Assembly (NCBI GenBank): GCA_023417785.1
Contig: JAEZEH010000076.1
Coordinates: 1 to 42,787, forward strand
Direction: 5' to 3'
Source of the DNA: Bacteroidota bacterium
GTDB lineage: Bacteria; Bacteroidota; Bacteroidia; Cytophagales; Cyclobacteriaceae
Length of the DNA: 42,787 nt
The position numbers and the translations under genes are program-made. Of the stretch, positions 16,144 to 25,328 are shown one piece after another. Position 1 is the stretch's first letter; each line of letters starts with the position of its first letter. The notes under the pieces were generated by a model. It made no database searches and had not been told where the DNA came from. It was given only the letters and a program-made list of their open reading frames with translations.

Positions 16144-16908
16144 ATGAAAAAATTACTATGTTCAACGGTTTTGTTCCTTCTCTTTTTTAATGCCTTCGCG
16201 TGGGGACCGACCGGTCATCGTGTAACCGGCTGGATCGCAGAGAAGTACCTTTCGAAGAAGGCCAAAAAGCAAATTGAACGAGTTTTGAAGGGTCACTCAC
16301 TGGCAATGGTTAGTACATGGATGGATGAAATCCGATCAGATAGCACTTTCGATTATACCAGCGACTGGCATTGGGTCACTATTCCTGAAGGGATGACCTA
16401 CGATCAGACAGAGAAAAACCCGAAAGGAGACATCATTGCAACGCTTGAACGACTAATCGCCGAGCTTAAAACCGGCAAACTCGATCCGGATCAGGAAGTA
16501 AAACATCTTAAGATGTTAATTCACCTGGTGGGCGACATTCATCAACCCCTGCACGTGGGCGGCGGCAATGATCGTGGTGGGAATGATGTGAAAGTGATGT
16601 GGTTCCGCGTGGACAGCAATCTCCACCGCGTGTGGGATAGTGACATGATAGATGATTCGAAGTTAAGCTACACGGAACTAGCACAGTCACTCATACCACC
16701 TGCTGAACCAATACTCATGCAATGGAGAAAAAGTTCCGTCAGGGATTGGGCCAGCGAAAGTGTGGGGTTGCGTAGCGAAGTCTACGATTACGACCGGACA
16801 CGTCTAGGTTATGAGTACACCTACAAAAAGTTTCACCTGGTGCGGGAGCGTTTACTCCAGGCTGGCGTTCGTCTTGCTGCTGTACTGAATGAAATTTATG
16901 GTGCCTGA
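16144..16908 (+). CDS. Secreted S1/P1 nuclease
   Basis: The product (254 residues) is an exported single-strand-specific zinc nuclease. Signal peptide cleavage after FNAFA would leave Trp20 as the mature N-terminus, which in P1 nuclease is itself a zinc ligand. The full set of nine expected ligands can be placed: Trp20, His25, Asp61, His76, His127, Asp131, His137, His161 and Asp165. The signature LIHLVGDIHQPLHVGGGNDRGGND is intact. Enzymes of this family degrade RNA and single-stranded DNA, probably for phosphate or nucleoside scavenging. A 36-base gap leads to the ChbG-like gene, so the two are likely cotranscribed. Confidence 0.94.
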   Translation: MKKLLCSTVLFLLFFNAFAWGPTGHRVTGWIAEKYLSKKAKKQIERVLKGHSLAMVSTWMDEIRSDSTFDYTSDWHWVTIPEGMTYDQTEKNPKGDIIATLERLIAELKTGKLDPDQEVKHLKMLIHLVGDIHQPLHVGGGNDRGGNDVKVMWFRVDSNLHRVWDSDMIDDSKLSYTELAQSLIPPAEPILMQWRKSSVRDWASESVGLRSEVYDYDRTRLGYEYTYKKFHLVRERLLQAGVRLAAVLNEIYGA

Positions 16909-16944
16909 TTTCCAATGATCACCATTCGCCAATAATAACCACAT

Positions 16945-17931
16945 ATGCGATTCATCTGCCTGATAGTAGCATTTCTGATGATGGTCGAGTGCCACGCCCA
17001 GGAAACTTACGCCGAAAAGCTTGGCTTTCCGAAAGGTGCCCGGGTGCTGATCATGCACGTCGATGATGTGGGCATGTCGTGGGATTCAAATCAAGGCGCC
17101 ATTGAGTCCATTGAAAAAGGTGTAGCCACCTCGTTGAGTATTATGATGCCCACTCCCTGGGTTCCTGGATTCTTCCACTATATGCAAAAAAATCCGGGCA
17201 TTGATGCGGGACTACACCTTACGTTAACATCTGAATGGACTGACTATCGCTGGTCTCCCCTTTCGGGCAAGTCTCAGACTCCGGGACTGGTTGATACAGA
17301 AGGCGCGTTCTGGAAAGGGGTCGCCCAGGTTGTCGAGCACGCGTCTGCGGACGAGGTTGAAACCGAAATCCGCGCACAACTTGATCGCGCGCGTACGTTA
17401 GGTTTCGAACCAACACATATGGATAGTCATATGGGGACTCTGTTTGCCTCTCCGGCATTCATGGAGCGGTACATCAAAGTGGGTGTATCCGAAAAGATTC
17501 CTGTGATGTTCCCCGGAGGCCACGCCCATTTGATCCTCCGGCAAACGGGGTTCGCCCCCGAACAAGCTGCATTGTTCAGGGAAACCGGAAAGAAACTTTG
17601 GGATGCAGGTCTGCCCGTGCTTGACGACCTTCACAACGCAAGCTACGAATGGAACTATACGAACGTAGCCGGATCAGACGAACAATTGAGAAAATTTGCT
17701 ACATCAAAATACATCGAAACGCTGCGTGAAACGAAACCTGGCTTAACCATGGTTATCATGCATTGTACAGCGCCAACGGAGGTTTTCAAGTACATATCCG
17801 ACTCAGGCAAAATCAGAAAAGGAGATTTACTTGCCATGACGGATCCCAAACTGCGCGAATTCCTCGAGAAAGAAGGGTTCATTCTTACAACGTGGCGCGA
17901 AGTGATGGAGCGTCGCAGTAAAATAAGGTAA
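16945..17931 (+). CDS. Exported ChbG/YdjC-family carbohydrate deacetylase-like protein
   Basis: The product (328 residues) has a signal peptide (MRFICLIVAFLMMVECHAQ) followed by a YdjC/ChbG TIM-barrel-like domain. The metal-binding motifs are visible: LIMHVDDVGMS (Asp40/Asp41 region), GLHLTLTSEW and FEPTHMDSHMGTLF, with a late histidine in VIMHCTAPTEVF. ChbG removes acetyl groups from chito-oligosaccharides; this exported form lies outside the chb operon context, so the substrate is uncertain. It follows the S1/P1 nuclease by 36 bases and converges with the downstream lipoprotein gene with only 2 bases between stop codons, leaving no room for a conventional terminator. Confidence 0.86.
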   Translation: MRFICLIVAFLMMVECHAQETYAEKLGFPKGARVLIMHVDDVGMSWDSNQGAIESIEKGVATSLSIMMPTPWVPGFFHYMQKNPGIDAGLHLTLTSEWTDYRWSPLSGKSQTPGLVDTEGAFWKGVAQVVEHASADEVETEIRAQLDRARTLGFEPTHMDSHMGTLFASPAFMERYIKVGVSEKIPVMFPGGHAHLILRQTGFAPEQAALFRETGKKLWDAGLPVLDDLHNASYEWNYTNVAGSDEQLRKFATSKYIETLRETKPGLTMVIMHCTAPTEVFKYISDSGKIRKGDLLAMTDPKLREFLEKEGFILTTWREVMERRSKIR

Positions 17932-17933
17932 GT

Positions 17934-18917
17934 CTAGAGCCTGATCTTCATTATCACCGGCTCTTTTACCGCTGCGGGATTTCTGATGTCACCCGTATCA
18001 TCCACAAGTTGATCGACATGGCTGTTGGCGATGAAATAAAAATAATTCCCCACGATCACACCGGTGGTCGGAATATGAAACTCCGGAACAGAAGAAGCTA
18101 GAAATTCAACATCTTCCACCGTTGAAAATGATTCGTCGCATGTTAGTTTCGTAACACCTTCAGGGAAGGTCACGTTCTGAATTCCGATGAGCGAATTCTT
18201 ATAGCGGTAGATTCCATCGTAGCCTATCAAAAGATACCGTTCACTTTTCAAAGCGGCTACTTCGCGGGTCTTCAAATCAATACTTACGATGCCGTTTCTG
18301 CTTGCGGTGGCGACAAGGATTCGAGTTTCATCGGATGTCAGTGTGATTCCATTTGCTCCGGGAACTGAACCGCCTTTGACAAACTCTTCTATCGCGTCAC
18401 GCGTCTTACGAATAACATAAATAGACCCCCCGTTGCTATCGGTCACATAGGCATCTCCCGCGGAGGTGACGACTATGTCATTGAATAAATGCTTTGTTCC
18501 ACCGCTCACCTCATATTTTTTGATCAGAGATCCGTTCGGTAGTGAAAAAACATAAACACTTGAAACATATTCTCCGGAGTCCACCGACGAGTTACCGCAT
18601 GCCCACAACAGATTAGAGAGTGTGTCAACTCTCATCCCAAGAATCTGATGAAGCGAAACCGCGAAATCCGAAGTTTTACCTTTTGAGTCGATGCGAACGA
18701 TTTTTCGCTGCGCGATGCTCCCCAGGTAAAATGATTTATCTGCCGGATCATAGGCGATACCTTCGGGGATTAACTTATTCTCTTTTATCCTGAAAGCTTC
18801 TGTAACGCTTCCGGATTGGGGAGTGATTACTCTGGCACACGCTGAAAGCAAAAACAAGCAACACAACAGGATGCCATAGATTAACCGGCAATTCTTTTTT
18901 GAAGAATTAGAATCCAT
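17934..18917 (-). CDS. SMP-30/gluconolactonase-like beta-propeller lipoprotein
   Basis: The product (327 residues from ATG 18917; ATG 18923 also possible) starts with a lipoprotein signal (GILLCCLFLLSAC), with the lipobox LSAC. The body consists of repeated four-stranded blades such as IPEGIAYDPADKSFYLGSI, HLFNDIVVTSAGDAYVTDS and ANGITLTSDETRILVATAS, as in SMP-30/gluconolactonase and related six-bladed propellers. The start overlaps the 3' end of the upstream 1677-residue gene by 11-17 bases, so the two are translationally coupled and probably act in the same envelope process. A longer open frame to 19010 is rejected because it buries the lipoprotein signal inside the upstream gene. Enzyme activity is not demonstrated. 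Confidence 0.78.
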   Translation of the reverse strand: MDSNSSKKNCRLIYGILLCCLFLLSACARVITPQSGSVTEAFRIKENKLIPEGIAYDPADKSFYLGSIAQRKIVRIDSKGKTSDFAVSLHQILGMRVDTLSNLLWACGNSSVDSGEYVSSVYVFSLPNGSLIKKYEVSGGTKHLFNDIVVTSAGDAYVTDSNGGSIYVIRKTRDAIEEFVKGGSVPGANGITLTSDETRILVATASRNGIVSIDLKTREVAALKSERYLLIGYDGIYRYKNSLIGIQNVTFPEGVTKLTCDESFSTVEDVEFLASSVPEFHIPTTGVIVGNYFYFIANSHVDQLVDDTGDIRNPAAVKEPVIMKIRL

Positions 18918-21900
18918 CGTCATCGTCCGCGGGTGGTGTTTGTTGTTGCTGCTGTGGCGGTTCGACAATGGGTACTTCCCGGATTTCCTCCTCCGTATCT
19001 TGCTGATCATCCTTGTCGCGTTTTTGTTTCTTCTTGCGATCGCGCTTCGGTGTCTCCTGTTGCGGCTCAGGTTGTACGGGATCCTGGTCCTGCACTTCCT
19101 GTTGCTGCTGATCCTGATTCGTATTTGAATCCGGAATGATTACGGGAACATAAGGCGCAGGATCGTCGCGCAGACCCGGAGCGGCGTCATGAAGGCTGTA
19201 AGGCACATCAATACCATAATAACTCTTTCTGAATCGGTTAATAAACGCCAATGTTTCTTCGTCACTTCCGGGCACATAGGCCACCTCACCTATTTTGGCC
19301 TTGCCGGCGTTGGTCTTCCTGCTGATAATTGTGTTGAAATCGTCGTCGGAAGAATGCACGAGCAAGCGGTTGTCTTCGAACCCGAAGTAATACCAGGCTT
19401 CAGGTGAAGCTTTGAAGAACACATTAAAGACCGGACCACCATCCTCATTCCTGCGAATCTCCATGAACCCCTCGAATCCTCCGTTGATGTCGTGTTTCAA
19501 AATATTCGAAATCCCAAGTTTACCTTCGCTGTAGAATGCTTTCCTTTCGGAAGACCACTTAAGCTGAACATTCGAGAAGGCAATTGGTTTGACCAGCTGG
19601 GGTAAGGTGCCTAATGGCACATAACCTTGCTGGCTTCGCGTTTCGTATTCCCGAACAACACGCTCTCCTACGAGGTCTGCAATCTTATAAAGTAACTCGG
19701 TAGGTTCGCCAAGCCCTTCGTCGGCTCCTTCGTTTTGTATCACTTGCTGGATGGTCTTCGCCATCAGATCGAATGCCGTTGCCGGCACACCGCAGTCAAG
19801 CAGAAGGAATGAATTCAGTCCGATCTGGTTGGTCTCCATGTTGCCCTGCCCAATGGCGGAACCTGAGAGATCAAAACCCCTGAGCCCACGGATCAGATTA
19901 ATCGGACCTTCAAAACGAACCAGTCGCTTTTCATCATTATAGGCAAAGACCTTTCCGGATAATTTCCTCCCACTTGCTTTCTCGATATCTTCAATCTTGA
20001 ACTCCGTTGAAGCGGTGTCATAGTGCAACGTTCCGCTGGGTTTGAAGAAATCGTCATCATCAATATCCTTTTTCTTTGTAGCAAAGCTCAGGTAGAGGTC
20101 ACCATCCGTATCGCTAAAGTGCAGACCTGCATTAATCCGGTCACCATCCTCGGTAATGGCATTATCAAAATCGATTTCAACATCCGTTTCGTCGCCTGAC
20201 TGCTCGTAATCGATCCAGGTAGTGCTTTCATTAATGTTCTTGATATCGAGTTTTACGAATCCCTTGAGCTGCAACGCCGGGCGCGTAGCGTACATCGTCA
20301 TATCCCCTTTATAGAACATTCCGGCTCCAAGTACAAGCATGTCGGTGTCGGAGACGGCGCCTGTGGCTACAGTTTGCAATGCGGCATTCGTCGCCCTGCG
20401 TTTGGATACACGGCGTGTTTTTTCATCGTCACTGATAGGCTCAAGATGGAAGTCAGTCATCTTGATGGCGAAGGTGTCATTAAGGAAATTTACGTACTGG
20501 TAAGTAGCGTAACCTGAAAACTCCTTTCGGGACTTAACATCAACCACGCCTTCGGTCAATCGGTGGAATGCGTCAAGGGTATCAAGCACAATGGTTGTAT
20601 TCCTCAACGTTCCGATTTTTGCATTTTCGAGGATCAACACTTCGTTGTTCTCGGGTGTAATCATCGCATCGGCGACGATGATATAGGGAATACCGCTGAC
20701 CTTTAGCTCCTGAGTCTTCAGATCATATACAGCTTCCTCGGCGTTGAACCGAAGTGAATCGAGGTCCTTTCGGGTCGTGTAAAAATACGAGTCGTCCAAC
20801 GGCTGGCCTGGATCTCGCTTCATCGTTATCTTCTGGTCCGTTACGTCCCAACGCATTGTTGAGATGGATGTTTTGAATTGTGCAAAAGGAAAATCGATAG
20901 CAGCCACACCGGCAACCTCAGGGCTTATTTCCGCATAGTTCTCTTCGAGGTTAAACCGCATGCGCACATCAGTTCCTGTCAGAAGAGGTTTCTCCGGGTC
21001 TTCAGATTTCACCTTGTAACGGGCATGGCGGGCACCAAATTCCTTGCCGGTAAAATTCATGTATCGCGAAACAAGTTCAGTTCCACGACTCTCAAATTTT
21101 CCGGCACCACCCACGCCTTCTTTCGAAATCGTGAGGGTTCCACGCATCTGGGCTGTGGCGTTGTAGAATTCAAATGGCGCATTTAAATTCCTTAAGCGCA
21201 TCTTGTCTTCTTTCGGATACCACTTCATATCGAAATTAGGCAGCTTTGCCTGCGGAAAGAGAACTGATCCAAATTGCTTTTCTTCAATCTGCGCGAGCTC
21301 TCCACGTGCGAGGACCGAGTCGGGATAATAAATGAAATCTGTCGAAGAAAGTGTCGCAGCCAAAAATGATATTGAACCATTGCCGCGCAGACCGCGATTG
21401 TCCATAGAAAGGGATCCCGACATTCGGCCATCCCCGTTATAAAGTTGATAGCCGCCCTGCGGAATATTGTGTGTAAACCCTAATGATTTATCGGGCTGCG
21501 TATGAAGTTTCTCCTTGAAACTCGGAAACATTCCAGTCGACACAAATGTGCCGTCAAAATTAATCGATCCGGGGTCAGCGTCATTTAAACTATCAAGTTT
21601 GAATGGGGGTACCACAAAGAAAACGGACCGGTCATAAGCTCCCGACAGCACTTCGGGTCGATCAAAATAAATCACCCCTCCGTTACTTGCATCAAGTCTT
21701 GGGTATCCCGGATTTTTTTCGATACCAGATTTGTTACTTCCTCTGCTAATATAAAGTGTTCCCGACGACCGGGACGCGTTGCCAAAATCGCCTGCCAGTG
21801 CAGCAGCTGAATCAGTGCTCACCATGGAGTTGTTAACCTTGCGGCGCATCACCTGGCCCCGTGCGTTCTTCTCCATCACAAAGAAGTTGATGGAGTCAAT

Positions 21901-23943
21901 GTGCTGAAGATTGATATAAAAACTGTCGTAGTTCAGCATGAATCCTTTTCCCGTAATCTCGAAGTTCCCTGCGTTGATAGTCCCATCGAACTTGATGTCC
22001 CTGTTTCTCAACAAGGTAACGATGCTGTTCTTAGGAGTTATACGAACGTTCAGCGAATCACTAACCTTGAATTCCTCCACTCCCCTCACGGTCATGTACC
22101 CCTCGTTGTAATTCAATGACGCGTTAGATGAACTATCGGTTACCGAAAGGATTTTAAGGTTGTCGAAATCCATTTCACCACGCGCACCCTGGTAAAGCAA
22201 CAATAGTTTTTTCTTGACTTTGATACGATCGGTTTTTGTATCATAGGTCAGTAAACCCTTTTCTGCAAGAAATTCGATTGCAGCTTTGATGTCTCTCACC
22301 TCAAGGCGCGTACCTACGGCAAGGTCGCCGGAGTATAATTCAGTAACTCCATTCCGCAAACAGTAGCTGGCAACAAGGGCGACCGGATGGAATGAAAAGC
22401 CCTGGCCTTTTAGCAGCCGGTAATCGTCTTGATCAAAATAGTCAGCGGACTCAATGATGACCGGTACCGTGTTTCGCGCGCCGTCAATTTCGATGTTCAT
22501 ACTATCAGCATGAAGATCCCATTTAATGACATCCGCGGCGAAGTCGATGTTGAAATACGTTGATGAATAAGGGGTATGTTTCATACCACCTTTATCCTTG
22601 CGGATTGTTATCCGGTGAAGTGAATCTCCCGCTGATTCGTATCTGAAGCGCACCCGCGGATGGCTGATGGAATCTTGTCCATGGTATATAACAACTTGCG
22701 ACCTGTTTGATTGTACCGTCGACTCGGTAAAAAGAATTTCGGGAGAACGCGCCACGAACCTGCGCTGGCCATTATACCAGATTTCCACCTTCGCATCGTC
22801 GCCACTTACAGAAGCGCCGGTGATCCTGTTACCAATCAACGAAAACCCGCCTGTGTAACGTACGTTTTCATCTGCAATACCTTCAAGGGCAAGCGAACTT
22901 TGAAAAGATTTGAACCGCGGATACGTAGACAGTACCGAGTCTTTACGTGCCTCCGACTTGTATTCGAAAACTCCCGGAATATAACCCGGGGTCTTCCCCT
23001 TGTAGTTAAGCTTTGCAAGATCGGATTTGAACTCGGGTTTGTTTACTTTAAAATGATAGGTTGTTAATTCGCAATCAACAACGTCCGGCGAAATTCCGGC
23101 TTCTGACCAATCGAACGTCCCCTGTTCGCCGACAAACAGATTATCACGAAATCCAAAGACGCCTTTCGAGTTTCTTAGTAATACAGAATCATATCGGGTA
23201 ACAAAATTCAGAGAAATGCGATTGAAACGTATTACCGGCCCTTCAACGATGGGCGGCGGTGGTGGATTCATCCAAAGGGGAGCTTCCGCGTAGAAGTCCG
23301 GAGCATTGTTCTCCTCATCCTCAGGCCAGTCTGACGAAACATCATCCTCGGGCCATGCATCGCTTGTCGAACTGTCGGAAGTATCGGAGTCATTGTAATC
23401 GGTACTTTCAGGAAATTCGCTTCCCAGCGGAATACCCTGAACCGGCTCGATGTATTCAAAACTGTAATCATCGTCGCGGGCATAAAGCCGAAAGGATTTA
23501 TCGTAATTGAGGGCATGATGTTGAAAGAATGCACGGCTTGTTTTGAGAAACTGCTGAACCCGGGCCGGCGTCTCGTTTTCAACGACTTTTCCGGTTACAA
23601 GCAGGAAAGCGGCAAGTTGGGAACTGCTTGCATTTTCGATGGTGACGGCATTCGCTATCGCGCCGACGTAATTAACCACATGGGGCCTTAACGAGAACCG
23701 TTTCCTTTTTAGCTGACGAATCTGCTTTTGTACAACCACCTGCTGCTCCAGAGGCAAGCGGCTCCAGGCCGTTGAAAAAACATCGGCAACGGCTACGGCA
23801 TCTGCATTTTTAGTATTTTCCAGAGCGGTGCGAACGCTATCCTGAAAAGACACCGGGACGGTGACCGCAACCTGGTTTTGGGCCAGAACTGACGTGCCCA
23901 GAAACAGCAGGAGTACCCAGCAATATGAAAAGTAGCGCCTCAC
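18907..23943 (-). CDS. Giant exported protein of unknown function, Bacteroidota-type
   Basis: The product (about 1678 codons, GTG start at 23943) has a signal peptide (YCWVLLLFLGTSVLAQ). Residues about 25-160 are helical. Residues about 180-225 form an acidic Ser/Asp/Trp/Pro-rich linker that ends in five prolines. From about 240 to 1600 the protein is a long series of beta-strand segments with recurring phrases (for example INAGNFEITGKG, INFDGTFVSTGMFPSF, MRGTLTISKEGVGGAGKF), suggesting repeated beta-solenoid or OstA/LptD-like folds. The last 80 residues are low complexity, rich in Gln, Pro, Lys and Asp. I do not recognise a named domain. It is cotranscribed with the overlapping propeller lipoprotein. 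Envelope location is well supported, function is not. Confidence 0.75.
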   Translation of the reverse strand: MRRYFSYCWVLLLFLGTSVLAQNQVAVTVPVSFQDSVRTALENTKNADAVAVADVFSTAWSRLPLEQQVVVQKQIRQLKRKRFSLRPHVVNYVGAIANAVTIENASSSQLAAFLLVTGKVVENETPARVQQFLKTSRAFFQHHALNYDKSFRLYARDDDYSFEYIEPVQGIPLGSEFPESTDYNDSDTSDSSTSDAWPEDDVSSDWPEDEENNAPDFYAEAPLWMNPPPPPIVEGPVIRFNRISLNFVTRYDSVLLRNSKGVFGFRDNLFVGEQGTFDWSEAGISPDVVDCELTTYHFKVNKPEFKSDLAKLNYKGKTPGYIPGVFEYKSEARKDSVLSTYPRFKSFQSSLALEGIADENVRYTGGFSLIGNRITGASVSGDDAKVEIWYNGQRRFVARSPEILFTESTVQSNRSQVVIYHGQDSISHPRVRFRYESAGDSLHRITIRKDKGGMKHTPYSSTYFNIDFAADVIKWDLHADSMNIEIDGARNTVPVIIESADYFDQDDYRLLKGQGFSFHPVALVASYCLRNGVTELYSGDLAVGTRLEVRDIKAAIEFLAEKGLLTYDTKTDRIKVKKKLLLLYQGARGEMDFDNLKILSVTDSSSNASLNYNEGYMTVRGVEEFKVSDSLNVRITPKNSIVTLLRNRDIKFDGTINAGNFEITGKGFMLNYDSFYINLQHIDSINFFVMEKNARGQVMRRKVNNSMVSTDSAAALAGDFGNASRSSGTLYISRGSNKSGIEKNPGYPRLDASNGGVIYFDRPEVLSGAYDRSVFFVVPPFKLDSLNDADPGSINFDGTFVSTGMFPSFKEKLHTQPDKSLGFTHNIPQGGYQLYNGDGRMSGSLSMDNRGLRGNGSISFLAATLSSTDFIYYPDSVLARGELAQIEEKQFGSVLFPQAKLPNFDMKWYPKEDKMRLRNLNAPFEFYNATAQMRGTLTISKEGVGGAGKFESRGTELVSRYMNFTGKEFGARHARYKVKSEDPEKPLLTGTDVRMRFNLEENYAEISPEVAGVAAIDFPFAQFKTSISTMRWDVTDQKITMKRDPGQPLDDSYFYTTRKDLDSLRFNAEEAVYDLKTQELKVSGIPYIIVADAMITPENNEVLILENAKIGTLRNTTIVLDTLDAFHRLTEGVVDVKSRKEFSGYATYQYVNFLNDTFAIKMTDFHLEPISDDEKTRRVSKRRATNAALQTVATGAVSDTDMLVLGAGMFYKGDMTMYATRPALQLKGFVKLDIKNINESTTWIDYEQSGDETDVEIDFDNAITEDGDRINAGLHFSDTDGDLYLSFATKKKDIDDDDFFKPSGTLHYDTASTEFKIEDIEKASGRKLSGKVFAYNDEKRLVRFEGPINLIRGLRGFDLSGSAIGQGNMETNQIGLNSFLLLDCGVPATAFDLMAKTIQQVIQNEGADEGLGEPTELLYKIADLVGERVVREYETRSQQGYVPLGTLPQLVKPIAFSNVQLKWSSERKAFYSEGKLGISNILKHDINGGFEGFMEIRRNEDGGPVFNVFFKASPEAWYYFGFEDNRLLVHSSDDDFNTIISRKTNAGKAKIGEVAYVPGSDEETLAFINRFRKSYYGIDVPYSLHDAAPGLRDDPAPYVPVIIPDSNTNQDQQQQEVQDQDPVQPEPQQETPKRDRKKKQKRDKDDQQDTEEEIREVPIVEPPQQQQQTPPADDDDGF

Positions 23944-24056
23944 GTTAACAAAACCTTGAAATTCGGAAATAATGGGTAAATAAGCTAAACGGCTTTCCTG
24001 AGCTTAACGATGATGTAATAAAAAACGTGTTTACGTAGTTCCCTAAAGGCGGGGGT

Positions 24057-25316
24057 TTATTTCCTGAGCACCGTCTCGGCACCATTTTTCACGGGAAGGG
24101 AAACTATGAACGTCGTTCCCTCACCCACCTTACTGCGGGCAGAAATGAATCCATTATGCTGTTCAACGATCTTCTTGCACAACGCCAGGCCAATACCCGT
24201 TCCTTCGAATTCCGAATTGCGATGCAACCGCTTGAACATTCCAAAGATTTCCTCAGCGTATCGCTGGTCGAATCCAATGCCGTTGTCTTCGATAAAGATC
24301 CTGCAATAACTTCTTGAAAACTTGTCGGCCCAGGTCTGGTTCTTCATGCCGATATCGGCTTTGATCCGGATTGCGGGTGGCGTTTCTTTTTTGCTGTATT
24401 TCAAGGCGTTTGAAATCAGGTTTTGAAACAAAGGCTTTATCAATCCGGGATTAACCTGTAACCGCGGCAACTGTGACACTTCGATCAATGCCTCCCGCGA
24501 CCTTACTTCGTCATCCATATCGTGAATCACTTCGCCAACAATTTTGTTTAGATCGCTTTCAATAAACTGAACCTTCTCAGATGAGATTTTGGAGAAAGTC
24601 AGGATGTCCGTGATGAGATTTTGCATTCGCTCGGCCGCCTTCTGAATGCGGAAGATATTTGCCTTCCCGTCGTCATCAAGTACCTCGTTGTACTTTACAA
24701 ACAGACGATCACTGAAAGTCCGGATTTTTCTGAGCGGTTCCTGAAGATCATGTGAAGCCATGAACGCGAAGCGGTCCAGGTCTTTGTTGGCGGATTCTAA
24801 ACTGGCAATATTCTCCAGCAACTGTCTGTTGAGCTGCTTTATTTTTTCTTCGGATGACATTCTTTCCTGGATCTCGAGCTCCAGATTCTTGTTGATAGCC
24901 ACAAGCTTTTTCTCCTGCGCTATCAACTGAACGTTTTTTCGATATAATTCGATGAGCACCGAAACCTTTGCGCGCAGTACCTGGGGATTGATAGGTTTGT
25001 ATATATAGTCAACCGCCCCGGCCTGGTAACCCTTATACATGTTTTCGTCACCGTAGTTGTTAGCGGTGATAAAGATGATCGGAATGTGCTTTAACTTTTC
25101 CCGTTCGTAGATCAGTGATGCCGTCTCGAAACCGTTCAGGTTCGGCATCTTCACATCCATCATGATCATGGCAAAGTCATGCTCATTCAGCAGAACTTTC
25201 AATGCCTGACGGCCCGATGTGGCTTTCACCAGGTTATAGCCATCGGGCTCAAGAATCGTCTCAATTGATAGAAGGTTGTCCTCTCTGTCATCAACGATAA
25301 GAATCTTCGGTTGCAT
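24057..25316 (-). CDS. Receiver-histidine kinase fusion (REC-HisKA-HATPase)
   Basis: The product (419 residues) is cytoplasmic. Residues 4-125 are a CheY-like receiver with phospho-acceptor Asp54 in MMDVKMPNLNG and conserved Lys107 (YKPIN). A coiled coil (about 126-180) leads to HisKA with phospho-acceptor His189 (FMASHDLQEPL). The ATPase follows with N box FQNLISNALKYS, G1 DNGIGFD and G2 GTGIGLALCKK. This N-terminal receiver plus kinase is typical of phosphorelay intermediates. It starts 12 bases after the giant poly-HAMP kinase on the same strand, so the two are an operon and likely phosphotransfer partners. Confidence 0.9.
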   Translation of the reverse strand: MQPKILIVDDREDNLLSIETILEPDGYNLVKATSGRQALKVLLNEHDFAMIMMDVKMPNLNGFETASLIYEREKLKHIPIIFITANNYGDENMYKGYQAGAVDYIYKPINPQVLRAKVSVLIELYRKNVQLIAQEKKLVAINKNLELEIQERMSSEEKIKQLNRQLLENIASLESANKDLDRFAFMASHDLQEPLRKIRTFSDRLFVKYNEVLDDDGKANIFRIQKAAERMQNLITDILTFSKISSEKVQFIESDLNKIVGEVIHDMDDEVRSREALIEVSQLPRLQVNPGLIKPLFQNLISNALKYSKKETPPAIRIKADIGMKNQTWADKFSRSYCRIFIEDNGIGFDQRYAEEIFGMFKRLHRNSEFEGTGIGLALCKKIVEQHNGFISARSKVGEGTTFIVSLPVKNGAETVLRK

Positions 25317-25328
25317 CTACGTATCCAA

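Noticed and set aside
18924..19010. N-terminal extension of the propeller lipoprotein
   Set aside because: The extension lies in the low-complexity tail coding region of the upstream gene and would precede the lipoprotein signal.
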